From positions 1 to 6,093 of the forward strand of contig JAUSIA010000358.1 in the NCBI GenBank assembly GCA_030648225.1: a stretch of 6,093 nucleotides of DNA. The letters run 5' to 3'. This DNA is from Ignavibacteria bacterium. GTDB taxonomy: Bacteria; Bacteroidota; Ignavibacteria; Ignavibacteriales; Ignavibacteriaceae. Shown here one piece after another: positions 1 to 5,747 of this stretch. The notes under the pieces were generated by a model that had not been told where the DNA came from, did no database searches, and worked only from the letters and a program-made list of their open reading frames with translations. Within the stretch, counting starts at the first letter, position 1. Each line of letters opens with the position of its first letter. The position numbers and the translations under genes are program-made.

Positions 1-86
1 AAATAAAAGATTATAAAAATGAATTTCTTGAATATCCTGTAAAAGAAAAATTGGAAACTAATTTTTATTTGGGAGATAAGAGGTAA
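1..86 (+). CDS. C-terminal end of an unidentified protein (5' partial)
   Basis: Only one forward frame is open from the left edge; the other two meet a stop within the first 15 bases. It gives 27 codons ending in TAA at 84-86. The tail is charged and rich in Lys and Glu, and ends in ...NFYLGDKR. The stop lies 2 nt before the ATG of the next gene, which is typical of co-transcribed genes and supports its being real. The fragment is too short for me to assign a family or function, and a chance open frame of this length cannot be excluded. Confidence 0.5.
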   Translation, partial: IKDYKNEFLEYPVKEKLETNFYLGDKR

Positions 87-88
87 AT

Positions 89-742
89 ATGTTCATCGGT
101 CATTTTGGTGTTGGGTTAGCTGCTAAAAAGATAGATAATAAACCATCTCTCGGTACATTATTTCTTGCTTCACAATTTATAGATCTTCTCTGGCCATTCT
201 TTCTTCTGCTCGGAATAGAAAAATTGGAAATTTATCCTGGTGTTTCAGCTTTCAATCCATTGGATTTTGTTTACTATCCATACTCCCATAGTTTACTTGG
301 AGTTCTTTTCTGGGCGCTACTTTTCGGTGCAATTTATTTTCTTATAAAAAAGAATTTTAAGAGTGCTCTGCTGTTAGGAATACTTGTATTAAGCCACTGG
401 ATACTTGACCTTATTACACATATTCCTGATCTTCCTCTTTTTCCCGGCATTGATACTAAAGTCGGATTTGGTTTATGGAACTCTGTACCTTTAACAATTG
501 CAGTTGAAGGATTGATTTTTATTTTTGGTTCTTATCTGTACATCAAAGCGACAAAGGCAGAAAATAAAAGAGGCACATTTGCACTTTGGAGTTTATTAAT
601 CTTCTTAGTTGTTATTTATGTGATGAATATCATTGGACCTCCTCCCGAATCTGCTGAGGCAATTGGTTATGCCGGATTATCCCAATGGCTCTTAATTGCC
701 TGGGGATATTGGATTGACAGGAACAGAAAAAGTATATATTGA
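89..742 (+). CDS. Polytopic membrane protein, YdjM/DUF457-like putative metal-dependent hydrolase
   Basis: The 217-residue protein is very hydrophobic, with about six likely membrane segments (roughly residues 22-42, 67-87, 91-110, 133-153, 163-183 and 191-209) and a short basic C-terminus (DRNRKSIY). It starts MFIGHFGVGLAAKK. His and Asp residues recur at membrane edges: H5, D32 (in QFIDLLWP), H67 (in PYSHSLLG), and H103/D107/H111 (in LSHWILDLITHIPD). This spacing is what I associate with the YdjM/DUF457 family of inner-membrane proteins, annotated as metal-dependent hydrolases; the true substrate of that family is poorly known. The function is therefore inferred from family resemblance and metal binding from the conserved-looking residues. 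The ATG is preceded by AAGAGG at 78-83 with 5-nt spacing. The 2-nt gap to the upstream stop suggests one transcript with that gene. I see no clear terminator after it. Confidence 0.65.
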   Translation: MFIGHFGVGLAAKKIDNKPSLGTLFLASQFIDLLWPFFLLLGIEKLEIYPGVSAFNPLDFVYYPYSHSLLGVLFWALLFGAIYFLIKKNFKSALLLGILVLSHWILDLITHIPDLPLFPGIDTKVGFGLWNSVPLTIAVEGLIFIFGSYLYIKATKAENKRGTFALWSLLIFLVVIYVMNIIGPPPESAEAIGYAGLSQWLLIAWGYWIDRNRKSIY

Positions 743-786
743 ATCATAGATCACATTTCGAAAATAATATCAAAGAGAAGAATACC

Positions 787-803
787 ATTAAAATAATTTT
801 AAT
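787..803. repeat. AT-only perfect inverted repeat, 8-bp arms
   Basis: The arms ATTAAAAT (787-794) and ATTTTAAT (796-803) flank a single A. It lies 45 bp after the membrane-protein gene and 125 bp before the TPR lipoprotein. As an RNA hairpin it would need to lose stem pairs to form a loop and contains no G-C pair, so it is not a convincing terminator. It could be a protein-binding dyad or a chance product of AT-rich sequence. Confidence 0.3.
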
Positions 804-844
804 GCCGGAAATCAACTTTCTAATTGTATTTGCAGTAATTACTC

Positions 845-866
845 ATTAAGTTAATAGAAACTTAAT
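845..866. repeat. Perfect inverted repeat upstream of the TPR lipoprotein gene
   Basis: The arms ATTAAGTT (845-852) and AACTTAAT (859-866) are exact reverse complements separated by 6 nt (AATAGA). The dyad ends 24 bp before a TATAAT box at 891-896, which places it around the -35 region of the possible promoter. That is a usual place for an activator or repressor site. No regulator family is recognised from the sequence. Confidence 0.4.
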
Positions 867-890
867 ACATTAAATACTTACCGCGGGCAG

Positions 891-896
891 TATAAT
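891..896 (+). promoter_or_regulatory. Possible -10 box of the TPR lipoprotein gene
   Basis: TATAAT matches the sigma-70 -10 consensus exactly and lies 31 nt before the ATG at 928. A start site near 903 would leave a 25-nt leader holding the Shine-Dalgarno sequence AAGGAGGG (916-923, 4 nt before the ATG). No TTGACA-like -35 box is found 16-18 bp upstream (that position reads CATTAA) and there is no TGn extension. The promoter may need an activator or may not be real. Confidence 0.35.
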
Positions 897-927
897 TTCT
901 TTTCAATAATTATTTAAGGAGGGAAAG

Positions 928-2400
928 ATGAAAAACATTTCTATTCTCAAAATTCTTTTTAGCACCGTTATATTTATCGCTTTAGTTATAATTAGCGGTT
1001 GTACTAAAAAAGAAGATGCAGACAAAATTCCAATTACAACTTCTTCAGAAGAAGCAAGAGCAGATTTTATAAAAGGACGGGATCTTTTTGAAAAAGGGAG
1101 GCAGCAGGAGTCACTCCAGCATTTTGAAAGCGCAATTGCCAAGGATAAAGATTTTGCACTGGCTTATTATCATCACGCCAATGTTAATCCAACTACAAAA
1201 GGATTTTTTGAAGACCTTGAAAAGATGACTGCATTAACAGGTAAAGTATCCGAAGGAGAAAAATTATTAATTCTTGCTCTTAAAGCAGGGGTAGACGGCG
1301 ACCAGGCTAAACAGGAAGAACATTTAAAGAAGCTGGTTGAACTTTATCCCAATGATGAAAGAGCACATGGCTGGCTTGGACAGTTTTATTTTGGTCAGCA
1401 GGAATACCAGCTTGCAGTTGATCATCTGAAAAAAGCATCGGAAATTGCACCAGAGTTTTCTGCGGCCTACAATATGATGGGATATTCTTACAGGAACCTT
1501 GGCAATTATAGTGAAGCAGAAAAAGCTTTCCAAAAGTATATTAAACTTATTCCAGATGATCCTAATCCTTATGATTCTTACGCTGAACTGCTTATGAAAG
1601 AGGGAAAATATGAAGCTTCAATTGAGCAGTACAAGAAAGCTTTAAATGTAAATCCGAATTTTATTGCTTCTCATCTTGGTATTGCAACTGATTATACATT
1701 TCTTAAAAAATATGATGAAGCAAGAAAACAATGCGATGCTTTATATGGAATGGCAAGAGATGATGGTGAAAAACGTGCAGCATTATTTACAAAAACAATT
1801 GTCTACGTAGACGAGGGCAATATTGAAAAGGCTTTGCAAGAAATGCAGAAGCAGTATGAATTAGGTGAAAAGATAGATGATGCAGGTGCAATGGCTGGTG
1901 ATCTTAACACTATGGGAAATATTTTATTTGATGCAGGCAGATATGATGAGGCTAAAGAAAAATATGATCAGGCTCTCACGATGACTTTGAATTCCAATCT
2001 ACCTGAAGAAGTAAAGGATAATACTAAAAGATTGGATCTCTATAACCAGGCAAAAATTTTATTGATGAAAGGAAATCTTGCTGATGCAAAATCCAAATCA
2101 ATGGAATTCAGTGAGAAAGCTGCACTTGCAAACAATACATTCCAGGTTTGGTTATCTCACGAGCTAAACGGAATGATAGCACTTGAGGAAAAAGATTATA
2201 ATAAAGCCCGCGAACAATTTATGCAGGCAAACCAGCAGAATCCTTATACCCATTATAGAATTGCTTTGACTTACGCCGGTGCGGGAAATAAAGTAGAAGC
2301 AAAAAAATATTTTGAAATGAGTAAGAACTTTAATGCTTTAACAAATTTAAACCAGGCTTTTGTAAGAAATAAAGCGGAAGAAATGCTGGCAACAAAGTAA
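928..2400 (+). CDS. TPR-repeat lipoprotein of unknown specific role
   Basis: The 490-residue protein begins with a lipoprotein signal peptide: basic MKNISILK, a hydrophobic stretch at about 9-22, and a lipobox I-S-G-C with the lipidated cysteine at 25. It should be exported and anchored to a membrane. The rest is mostly helical tetratricopeptide repeats. Recognisable units lie near 43-76, 146-176, 178-210 (GYSYRNLGNYSEAEKAFQKY), 212-245 (AELLMKEGKYEASIEQYKKA), 246-270, 323-355 (ILFDAGRYDEAKEKYDQA), 410-440 and 442-465. Asn-Pro or Pro residues at repeat ends follow the TPR pattern. No catalytic domain is visible, so it is probably a protein-protein interaction scaffold at the cell envelope; the partner is unknown. 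The ATG is supported by AAGGAGGG at 916-923. It appears to be transcribed alone, with a terminator at 2464-2488. Confidence 0.85.
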   Translation: MKNISILKILFSTVIFIALVIISGCTKKEDADKIPITTSSEEARADFIKGRDLFEKGRQQESLQHFESAIAKDKDFALAYYHHANVNPTTKGFFEDLEKMTALTGKVSEGEKLLILALKAGVDGDQAKQEEHLKKLVELYPNDERAHGWLGQFYFGQQEYQLAVDHLKKASEIAPEFSAAYNMMGYSYRNLGNYSEAEKAFQKYIKLIPDDPNPYDSYAELLMKEGKYEASIEQYKKALNVNPNFIASHLGIATDYTFLKKYDEARKQCDALYGMARDDGEKRAALFTKTIVYVDEGNIEKALQEMQKQYELGEKIDDAGAMAGDLNTMGNILFDAGRYDEAKEKYDQALTMTLNSNLPEEVKDNTKRLDLYNQAKILLMKGNLADAKSKSMEFSEKAALANNTFQVWLSHELNGMIALEEKDYNKAREQFMQANQQNPYTHYRIALTYAGAGNKVEAKKYFEMSKNFNALTNLNQAFVRNKAEEMLATK

Positions 2401-2463
2401 TTTTTATTTCGAACAGGATTTTTATCCTATATCGAAAGGATATGGAATCTCTGGATCTTATAT

Positions 2464-2491
2464 AAAAACCCGTCTTCGACGGGTTTTTATT
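2464..2491. terminator. Bidirectional Rho-independent terminator between convergent genes
   Basis: The arms AAAAACCCGTC (2464-2474) and GACGGGTTTTT (2478-2488) pair perfectly around a TTC loop, giving a G-C-rich core of six pairs. The flanking A and T tracts supply a U-run on either strand. It lies 63 bp after the TPR lipoprotein stop on the + strand and 22 bp after the small heat-shock protein stop on the - strand, so it can end both convergent transcripts. Confidence 0.9.
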
Positions 2492-2510
2492 TTTCAGTTT
2501 AAAGAGATGA

Positions 2511-2906
2511 TTACTTAATTGTAATAGTTCTCGGTTTAATTCTGTCATGCTTTGGAAGCTTCACAGTTAACTGCCCATTTTCAAAATGAGCTTCGATCTT
2601 TGATTCATCAATACTTTTACTAATCCTGAATTTCCTGTAATAGTTTCCTATTTCATTTTCATTCAGAATATATTTTCTCTTCTTTAAATCATCATAATTT
2701 ACTTTCCCAAAGATCGAAAGTGAACCTTCCTCAAGTTTAAGCTTTACATTATCTCTTGTTACTCCGGACATATTTGCAGTTAGAACAAAGTCATCCTCTG
2801 TTTCATATATATCAATAAATGGAGCAACAACAGCTTCTGTTTCGAGGACTTCCTCCCAGTTTTGCTCTTTCTCTTTTACTGCTACCAGATCTTTATTATC
2901 AGACAT
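2511..2906 (-). CDS. Small heat-shock protein, Hsp20/alpha-crystallin family (divergent copy)
   Basis: The protein has 131 residues. A short charged N-terminal arm (about 1-27) precedes an alpha-crystallin domain at about 28-118. The domain holds PFIDIYETEDDFVLTA near its start and the family signature ENGQLTVKLPK at 109-119 (G111, L113). The tail ends with an I-x-I motif (I128-T129-I130), the segment that docks into neighbouring subunits in Hsp20 oligomers. Known family role: ATP-independent holdases that keep unfolding proteins soluble for DnaK, in the cytoplasm. The usual A-x-x-P-G-V turn reads ANMSGV here, without the proline, and the protein is quite unlike the other Hsp20 in this cluster. 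The start is supported by GGAGGA (2913-2918) 6 nt upstream. It follows dnaK on the same strand after 170 bp that include a palindromic repeat, so co-transcription is uncertain. Confidence 0.92.
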   Translation of the reverse strand: MSDNKDLVAVKEKEQNWEEVLETEAVVAPFIDIYETEDDFVLTANMSGVTRDNVKLKLEEGSLSIFGKVNYDDLKKRKYILNENEIGNYYRKFRISKSIDESKIEAHFENGQLTVKLPKHDRIKPRTITIK

Positions 2907-2952
2907 TTTTTATCCTCCTGTTTTTTTTATTCAATAATTTAATAGCTACGCC

Positions 2953-3048
2953 TGTCATTACGAGGAACGATAGTGACGAAGTAATCTCTTTCTCAAGTAA
3001 TATATTGAGATTGCTTCGCTTCCCGCTAAAGCGGGACTCGCAATGACA
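2953..3048. repeat. 96-bp imperfect palindromic repeat between dnaK and hsp20
   Basis: The outer arms TGTCATTACGAG (2953-2964) and CTCGCAATGACA (3037-3048) are inverted with one mismatch. Further in, CGAAGTAATCTC (2977-2988) pairs with GAGATTGCTTCG (3007-3018) with one mismatch, and TCTCAA (2991-2996) pairs with TTGAGA (3005-3010) as an alternative inner stem. A separate small hairpin CCCGC-TAAA-GCGGG sits at 3022-3035. The whole can fold as one long stem with a side hairpin, or as a cruciform. From memory, sequences beginning GTCATTGCGAG and reading CGAAGCAATCTC occur as dispersed palindromes in many bacterial genomes, so I read it as a REP- or MITE-like element. It has no coding capacity. 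No U-run follows it on either strand, so it is not a typical intrinsic terminator. Confidence 0.8.
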
Positions 3049-3076
3049 ATACTCTTAATTCTGTGCTACGGATTTT

Positions 3077-5005
3077 TTATTTCTTTTTATCTTTATCTTT
3101 TTCTTCATCAACTACTTCATAAGATGCATCCTGAGCTTCTTCCTTACCGGATTTACTTTCCTCACCGGCTGCACCCTGAGTACCTGCAGTTTGCTGCTGC
3201 GAACCAGTCTGCTGATAAAGCTGAGAAGCAATATCATTCCATACTTTCGTTAATTCATCAGTAGCTGTTTTTATCATGTTTGTATCATTTGAAGAAATAG
3301 CTTCTTCAACTTTTTTAATCTCAGCTTCAAGTCTTGATTTTTGATCCTGGGTAAGTTTATCACCCATTTCATTAATCTGTTTCCTTGTCTGGAAGATCAT
3401 ACTATCAGCCTGGTTTTTAACTTCAACCGATTCTTTTTTCTTCTTATCTTCAGCTGCATGCTCGGTAGCATCTCTCTTCATCTTTTCTATTTCTTCCTTG
3501 GATAAACCGCTTGAAGAAGTTATGTTGATGCTTTGTTCCTTATTGGTAGCTTTATCCTTAGCATGAACGTGCATAATACCATTAGCATCAATATCAAAAG
3601 TAACTTCAATCTGTGGGACTCCTCTCGGTGCAGGCGGAATACCATCAAGATGAAATCTTCCGAGTGTTCTGTTATCAGCAGCCATTGGCCTTTCACCCTG
3701 TAGTACGTGTATCTCTACAGATGGCTGGCTATCAGAAGCTGTTGAAAATATTTCACTCTTTTTAGTTGGTATCGTTGTATTTGCTTCAATAAGTTTTGTA
3801 AATACACCGCCAAGAGTTTCTATACCAAGAGAAAGAGGTGTAACATCAAGAAGCAATACATCTTTAACATCACCAGTAAGAACACCACCCTGGATTGCAG
3901 CACCGATAGCCACAACTTCATCAGGGTTTACACCTTTATGGGGTTCTTTGCCAAAAAGTTTCTTTACAAGTTCCTGAACAGCAGGAATTCTTGTAGAACC
4001 ACCAACAAGTATTACTTCATCAACCTGAGAAGAACTGAGACCTGCAGCTTTAAGTGCCTGCTCACAAGGTTCAATTGTTCTTCTCATAAGATCATCAATC
4101 AACTGTTCAAATTTAGATCTTGAAATATTAATGTTAAGATGTTTTGGTCCTTCCTGGGTAGCTGTAATGAATGGAAGATTAACATCAGTTGTCGAAGAAG
4201 ATGATAATTCGATCTTAGCTTTTTCAGCAGCTTCTTTCAATCTCTGTAAAGCCATTGGATCTTTCCTTAAATCTATTCCTTCCTGCTTCTTAAATTCATC
4301 GGCAAGATAATCAATCAGTCTCTGGTCAAAGTCATCACCGCCAAGATGTCCATCTCCATTGGATGCTTTTACTTCAAAAACACCCTCACCTAACTGAAGA
4401 ATTGAAATATCAAATGTACCGCCGCCAAGATCATAAACAGCTATAAGATGATCTCTCTGCTTCTTATCGAGACCATAAGCAAGCGCTGCAGCAGTTGGTT
4501 CATTGATAATTCTTCTGACTTTTAATCCTGCAACTTCACCAGCATCTTTAGTTGCTTGTCTCTGAGAGTCATTAAAGTAAGCAGGAACAGTAATGACTGC
4601 TTCGGTTACTTCCTGACCAAGATATTCCTCTGCAGTTTTTTTCATCTTCTGTAATATCATTGCACTTATTTCCGGCGGTGAGTAAACTCTATCGCTAACC
4701 TTTACGCGTACAGTGTCATTTTCTCCTGAAATAACTTCATACGGGACTTTTTTCATCTCCTCAGTTACTTCATTCATTTTTCTTCCCATAAATCTTTTTA
4801 TTGAGAAGACTGTATTTTTTGGATTAGTGATTGCTTGTCTTTTAGCAGGCTGCCCAACTAATCGTTCACCTGATTTTGTAAATGCAACAACAGATGGGGT
4901 TGTTCTTCCACCTTCTGAGTTTGGAATAACTACCGGGTCATTACCTTCCATAACTGAAACGCAGGAGTTTGTTGTTCCCAAGTCTATTCCAATTATTTTT
5001 CCCAT
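3077..5005 (-). CDS. dnaK: Molecular chaperone DnaK (Hsp70)
   Basis: From the ATG at 5003-5005 the protein has 642 residues, close to the usual length. DnaK is the cytoplasmic ATP-driven chaperone that folds and refolds client proteins with DnaJ and GrpE. Visible landmarks are phosphate loop [12 protein letters not shown] (5-16), K70 in [19 protein letters not shown] (168-178), DLGGGTFD (192-199) with T197 at the autophosphorylation position, VGGSTRIP (334-341), linker [13 protein letters not shown] (382-394), the substrate-binding beta domain to about 500, the helical lid, a Gln/Gly-rich spacer (about 598-620) and a charged Lys-rich end. An in-frame TTG at 5009-5011 would add two residues, but AAGGA (5014-5018) lies only 2 nt from it and 8 nt from the ATG, and family members start [10 protein letters not shown], so I chose the ATG. 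No grpE or dnaJ is adjacent; Hsp20 genes flank it. A terminator-like hairpin lies in its leader. Confidence 0.98.
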   Translation of the reverse strand: MGKIIGIDLGTTNSCVSVMEGNDPVVIPNSEGGRTTPSVVAFTKSGERLVGQPAKRQAITNPKNTVFSIKRFMGRKMNEVTEEMKKVPYEVISGENDTVRVKVSDRVYSPPEISAMILQKMKKTAEEYLGQEVTEAVITVPAYFNDSQRQATKDAGEVAGLKVRRIINEPTAAALAYGLDKKQRDHLIAVYDLGGGTFDISILQLGEGVFEVKASNGDGHLGGDDFDQRLIDYLADEFKKQEGIDLRKDPMALQRLKEAAEKAKIELSSSSTTDVNLPFITATQEGPKHLNINISRSKFEQLIDDLMRRTIEPCEQALKAAGLSSSQVDEVILVGGSTRIPAVQELVKKLFGKEPHKGVNPDEVVAIGAAIQGGVLTGDVKDVLLLDVTPLSLGIETLGGVFTKLIEANTTIPTKKSEIFSTASDSQPSVEIHVLQGERPMAADNRTLGRFHLDGIPPAPRGVPQIEVTFDIDANGIMHVHAKDKATNKEQSINITSSSGLSKEEIEKMKRDATEHAAEDKKKKESVEVKNQADSMIFQTRKQINEMGDKLTQDQKSRLEAEIKKVEEAISSNDTNMIKTATDELTKVWNDIASQLYQQTGSQQQTAGTQGAAGEESKSGKEEAQDASYEVVDEEKDKDKKK

Positions 5006-5028
5006 TATCAATTTCCTTTCTTATTAAT

Positions 5029-5060
5029 AAAAAAATCAGCGCCAAAATTATTTGACGCTG
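5029..5060 (-). terminator. Terminator-like hairpin in the hsp20-dnaK gap (possible attenuator)
   Basis: Read on the - strand, the arms CAGCGTCAAA and TTTGGCGCTG pair with one internal mismatch around a 4-nt loop (stem 5037-5060), followed by ATTTTTTT (5036-5029). It begins 15 nt after the hsp20 stop at 5076, the expected place for a Rho-independent terminator of that gene. The U-run ends only 23 nt before the dnaK ATG, leaving no room for a dnaK promoter after it. Partial termination with read-through into dnaK is the simplest reading. The alternative is a dnaK promoter inside the upstream gene. Confidence 0.75.
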
Positions 5061-5075
5061 TTACAATAATTTTAC

Positions 5076-5501
5076 TTACTTGATTTCTATAAATTTCTCA
5101 TTAACCTTTTTCGGATGAGATTTGGAAATCTTTATGTTGAGAATTCCATTATCAAATTTTGCATCAACACTATCCGGGTCAATATCTTCAGGCAGAGTGA
5201 AACTTCTTGTAAACGAGCCATAAACTCTTTCACTTCTGAAGAAATTCTTTTTATCCTTCTCTTCTTTCTCTTCCTTCTTTTCACCTGTAATTGTTAAAAT
5301 ATTATCCTGAAGAGATATTTTTATATCCTCTTTCTTAACACCGGGAATCTCTGCTTCCACATAAATATTCTTTTCATCATCTGAAATATCTATGTGCGGA
5401 TAATAATTAAAATCTGCTGATGGAAAATCATTTAAGAATTTATGAATTCTTTCATTCCAGCTTTCCAATTCTCTTAAAGGCTCAAATTTTATAAGTGTCA
5501 T
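5076..5501 (-). CDS. Small heat-shock protein, Hsp20/alpha-crystallin family (class A type)
   Basis: The protein has 141 residues, the usual size for bacterial Hsp20. A short N-terminal arm (MTLIKFEPLRELESWNERI) precedes the alpha-crystallin domain at about 34-127. The domain contains PHIDISDDEKNIYVEAEIPGV with the classic P-G-V turn (53-55), a Lys/Glu-rich loop (about 75-86), the ERVYGSFTRSFTLPEDID block typical of Hsp20 proteins, and the signature FDNGILNIKISK (117-128). The C-terminus ends with the I-x-I motif I138-E139-I140. Known family role: a cytoplasmic ATP-independent holdase forming oligomers and passing clients to DnaK. It is the promoter-proximal gene of the chaperone cluster, 70 bp ahead of dnaK, with a terminator-like hairpin between. 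The ATG is supported by AAGGAG (5510-5515) with 8-nt spacing. No CIRCE element is seen upstream, so HrcA control is not indicated. Confidence 0.95.
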   Translation of the reverse strand: MTLIKFEPLRELESWNERIHKFLNDFPSADFNYYPHIDISDDEKNIYVEAEIPGVKKEDIKISLQDNILTITGEKKEEKEEKDKKNFFRSERVYGSFTRSFTLPEDIDPDSVDAKFDNGILNIKISKSHPKKVNEKFIEIK

Positions 5502-5526
5502 TTTAACATCTCCTTAAATTATTTTA

Positions 5527-5532
5527 AGTATA
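5527..5532 (-). promoter_or_regulatory. Possible -10 box of the hsp20-dnaK cluster
   Basis: On the - strand TATACT lies 25 nt before the hsp20 ATG. A start near 5520 would leave a leader of about 19 nt with the AAGGAG ribosome site. No -35 consensus is found at the matching distance (CAAATT at 17-bp spacing). The box overlaps a near-palindrome, ATATTT-G-AAATAT (5530-5542), and a direct repeat TTTGAAAT (5533-5540 and 5545-5552), which might be regulatory. In such AT-rich sequence all of this is weak evidence. Confidence 0.3.
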
Positions 5533-5601
5533 TTTGAAATATCTTTTGAAATTTGATTTTTATTAGAATCCCAATGATTATGCCATTACTCAAACTTTCC
5601 G

Positions 5602-5628
5602 ATAAGTTATTATTGTTAAATAAGTTAT
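5602..5628. repeat. Two copies of a 9-bp palindrome, 18 bp apart
   Basis: ATAAGTTAT occurs at 5602-5610 and again at 5620-5628, in the divergent intergenic region between hsp20 and birA. Each copy is itself a palindrome around a central G. Paired short palindromes between divergent genes can be operators, but their function is unknown and chance occurrence in AT-rich DNA is quite possible. Confidence 0.3.
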
Positions 5629-5713
5629 AAAGATAAACAATTTTATCAAGATTTATGATGGCTGTCTGAATATCTGACTTAATGGCAACTTGACTGCGAA
5701 TTTAAACTGTCTA

Positions 5714-5742
5714 TTGACAATTTTGACATTCATTAATATTTA
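5714..5742 (+). promoter_or_regulatory. Possible sigma-70 promoter of the biotin ligase gene
   Basis: A perfect TTGACA at 5714-5719 is followed, after 17 bp, by TATTTA (5737-5742), a weak -10 match with only TAT in place. A second TTGACA at 5723-5728 lies 9 bp downstream but has no -10 box at the right distance. Transcription from the first pair would begin about at the ATG (5748), implying a leaderless or almost leaderless mRNA. This agrees with the lack of a Shine-Dalgarno sequence there. Confidence 0.4.
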
Positions 5743-5747
5743 GAAAA

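Noticed and set aside
903..1142. 79-codon open frame on the - strand opposite the lipoprotein start
   Set aside because: It is antisense to a clear lipoprotein signal peptide and TPR gene, with no ribosome site or family match.
1381..2340. Recurrent similar segments within the TPR gene as DNA-level tandem repeats
   Set aside because: The similarity is at the protein level (degenerate TPR consensus). The DNA of the repeats is not near-identical, so this is not a recent tandem expansion.
2415..2442. Alternative small hairpins AGGAT/ATCCT and TATCCT/AGGATA after the lipoprotein gene
   Set aside because: The stems are only 5-6 bp, mostly A-T, and share one arm. The real terminator is the strong hairpin at 2464-2488.
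2819..3046. 75-codon open frame on the + strand across the palindromic repeat
   Set aside because: It is antisense to the 5' end of the second hsp20 and runs through the non-coding repeat. No support was found for translation.
2945..3070. GCTACG at 2945-2950 and 3065-3070 as a target-site duplication of the palindromic element
   Set aside because: The left copy is 2 bp from the element but the right copy is 16 bp away, so they do not flank it directly. A 6-bp match at this distance can occur by chance.
3043..3264. 73-codon open frame on the + strand over the dnaK 3' end
   Set aside because: It is antisense to the low-complexity Lys/Glu/Gln tail of DnaK and has no family resemblance.
4713..5027. 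104-codon open frame on the + strand
   Set aside because: It lies wholly antisense to the start of dnaK, has no ribosome site and gives no recognisable protein. It is a shadow of the dnaK codon pattern.
5502..5747. CIRCE/HrcA operator upstream of the chaperone cluster
   Set aside because: I looked for TTAGCACTC-N9-GAGTGCTAA on both strands and found nothing close. CtsR-type heptad repeats were also not seen.
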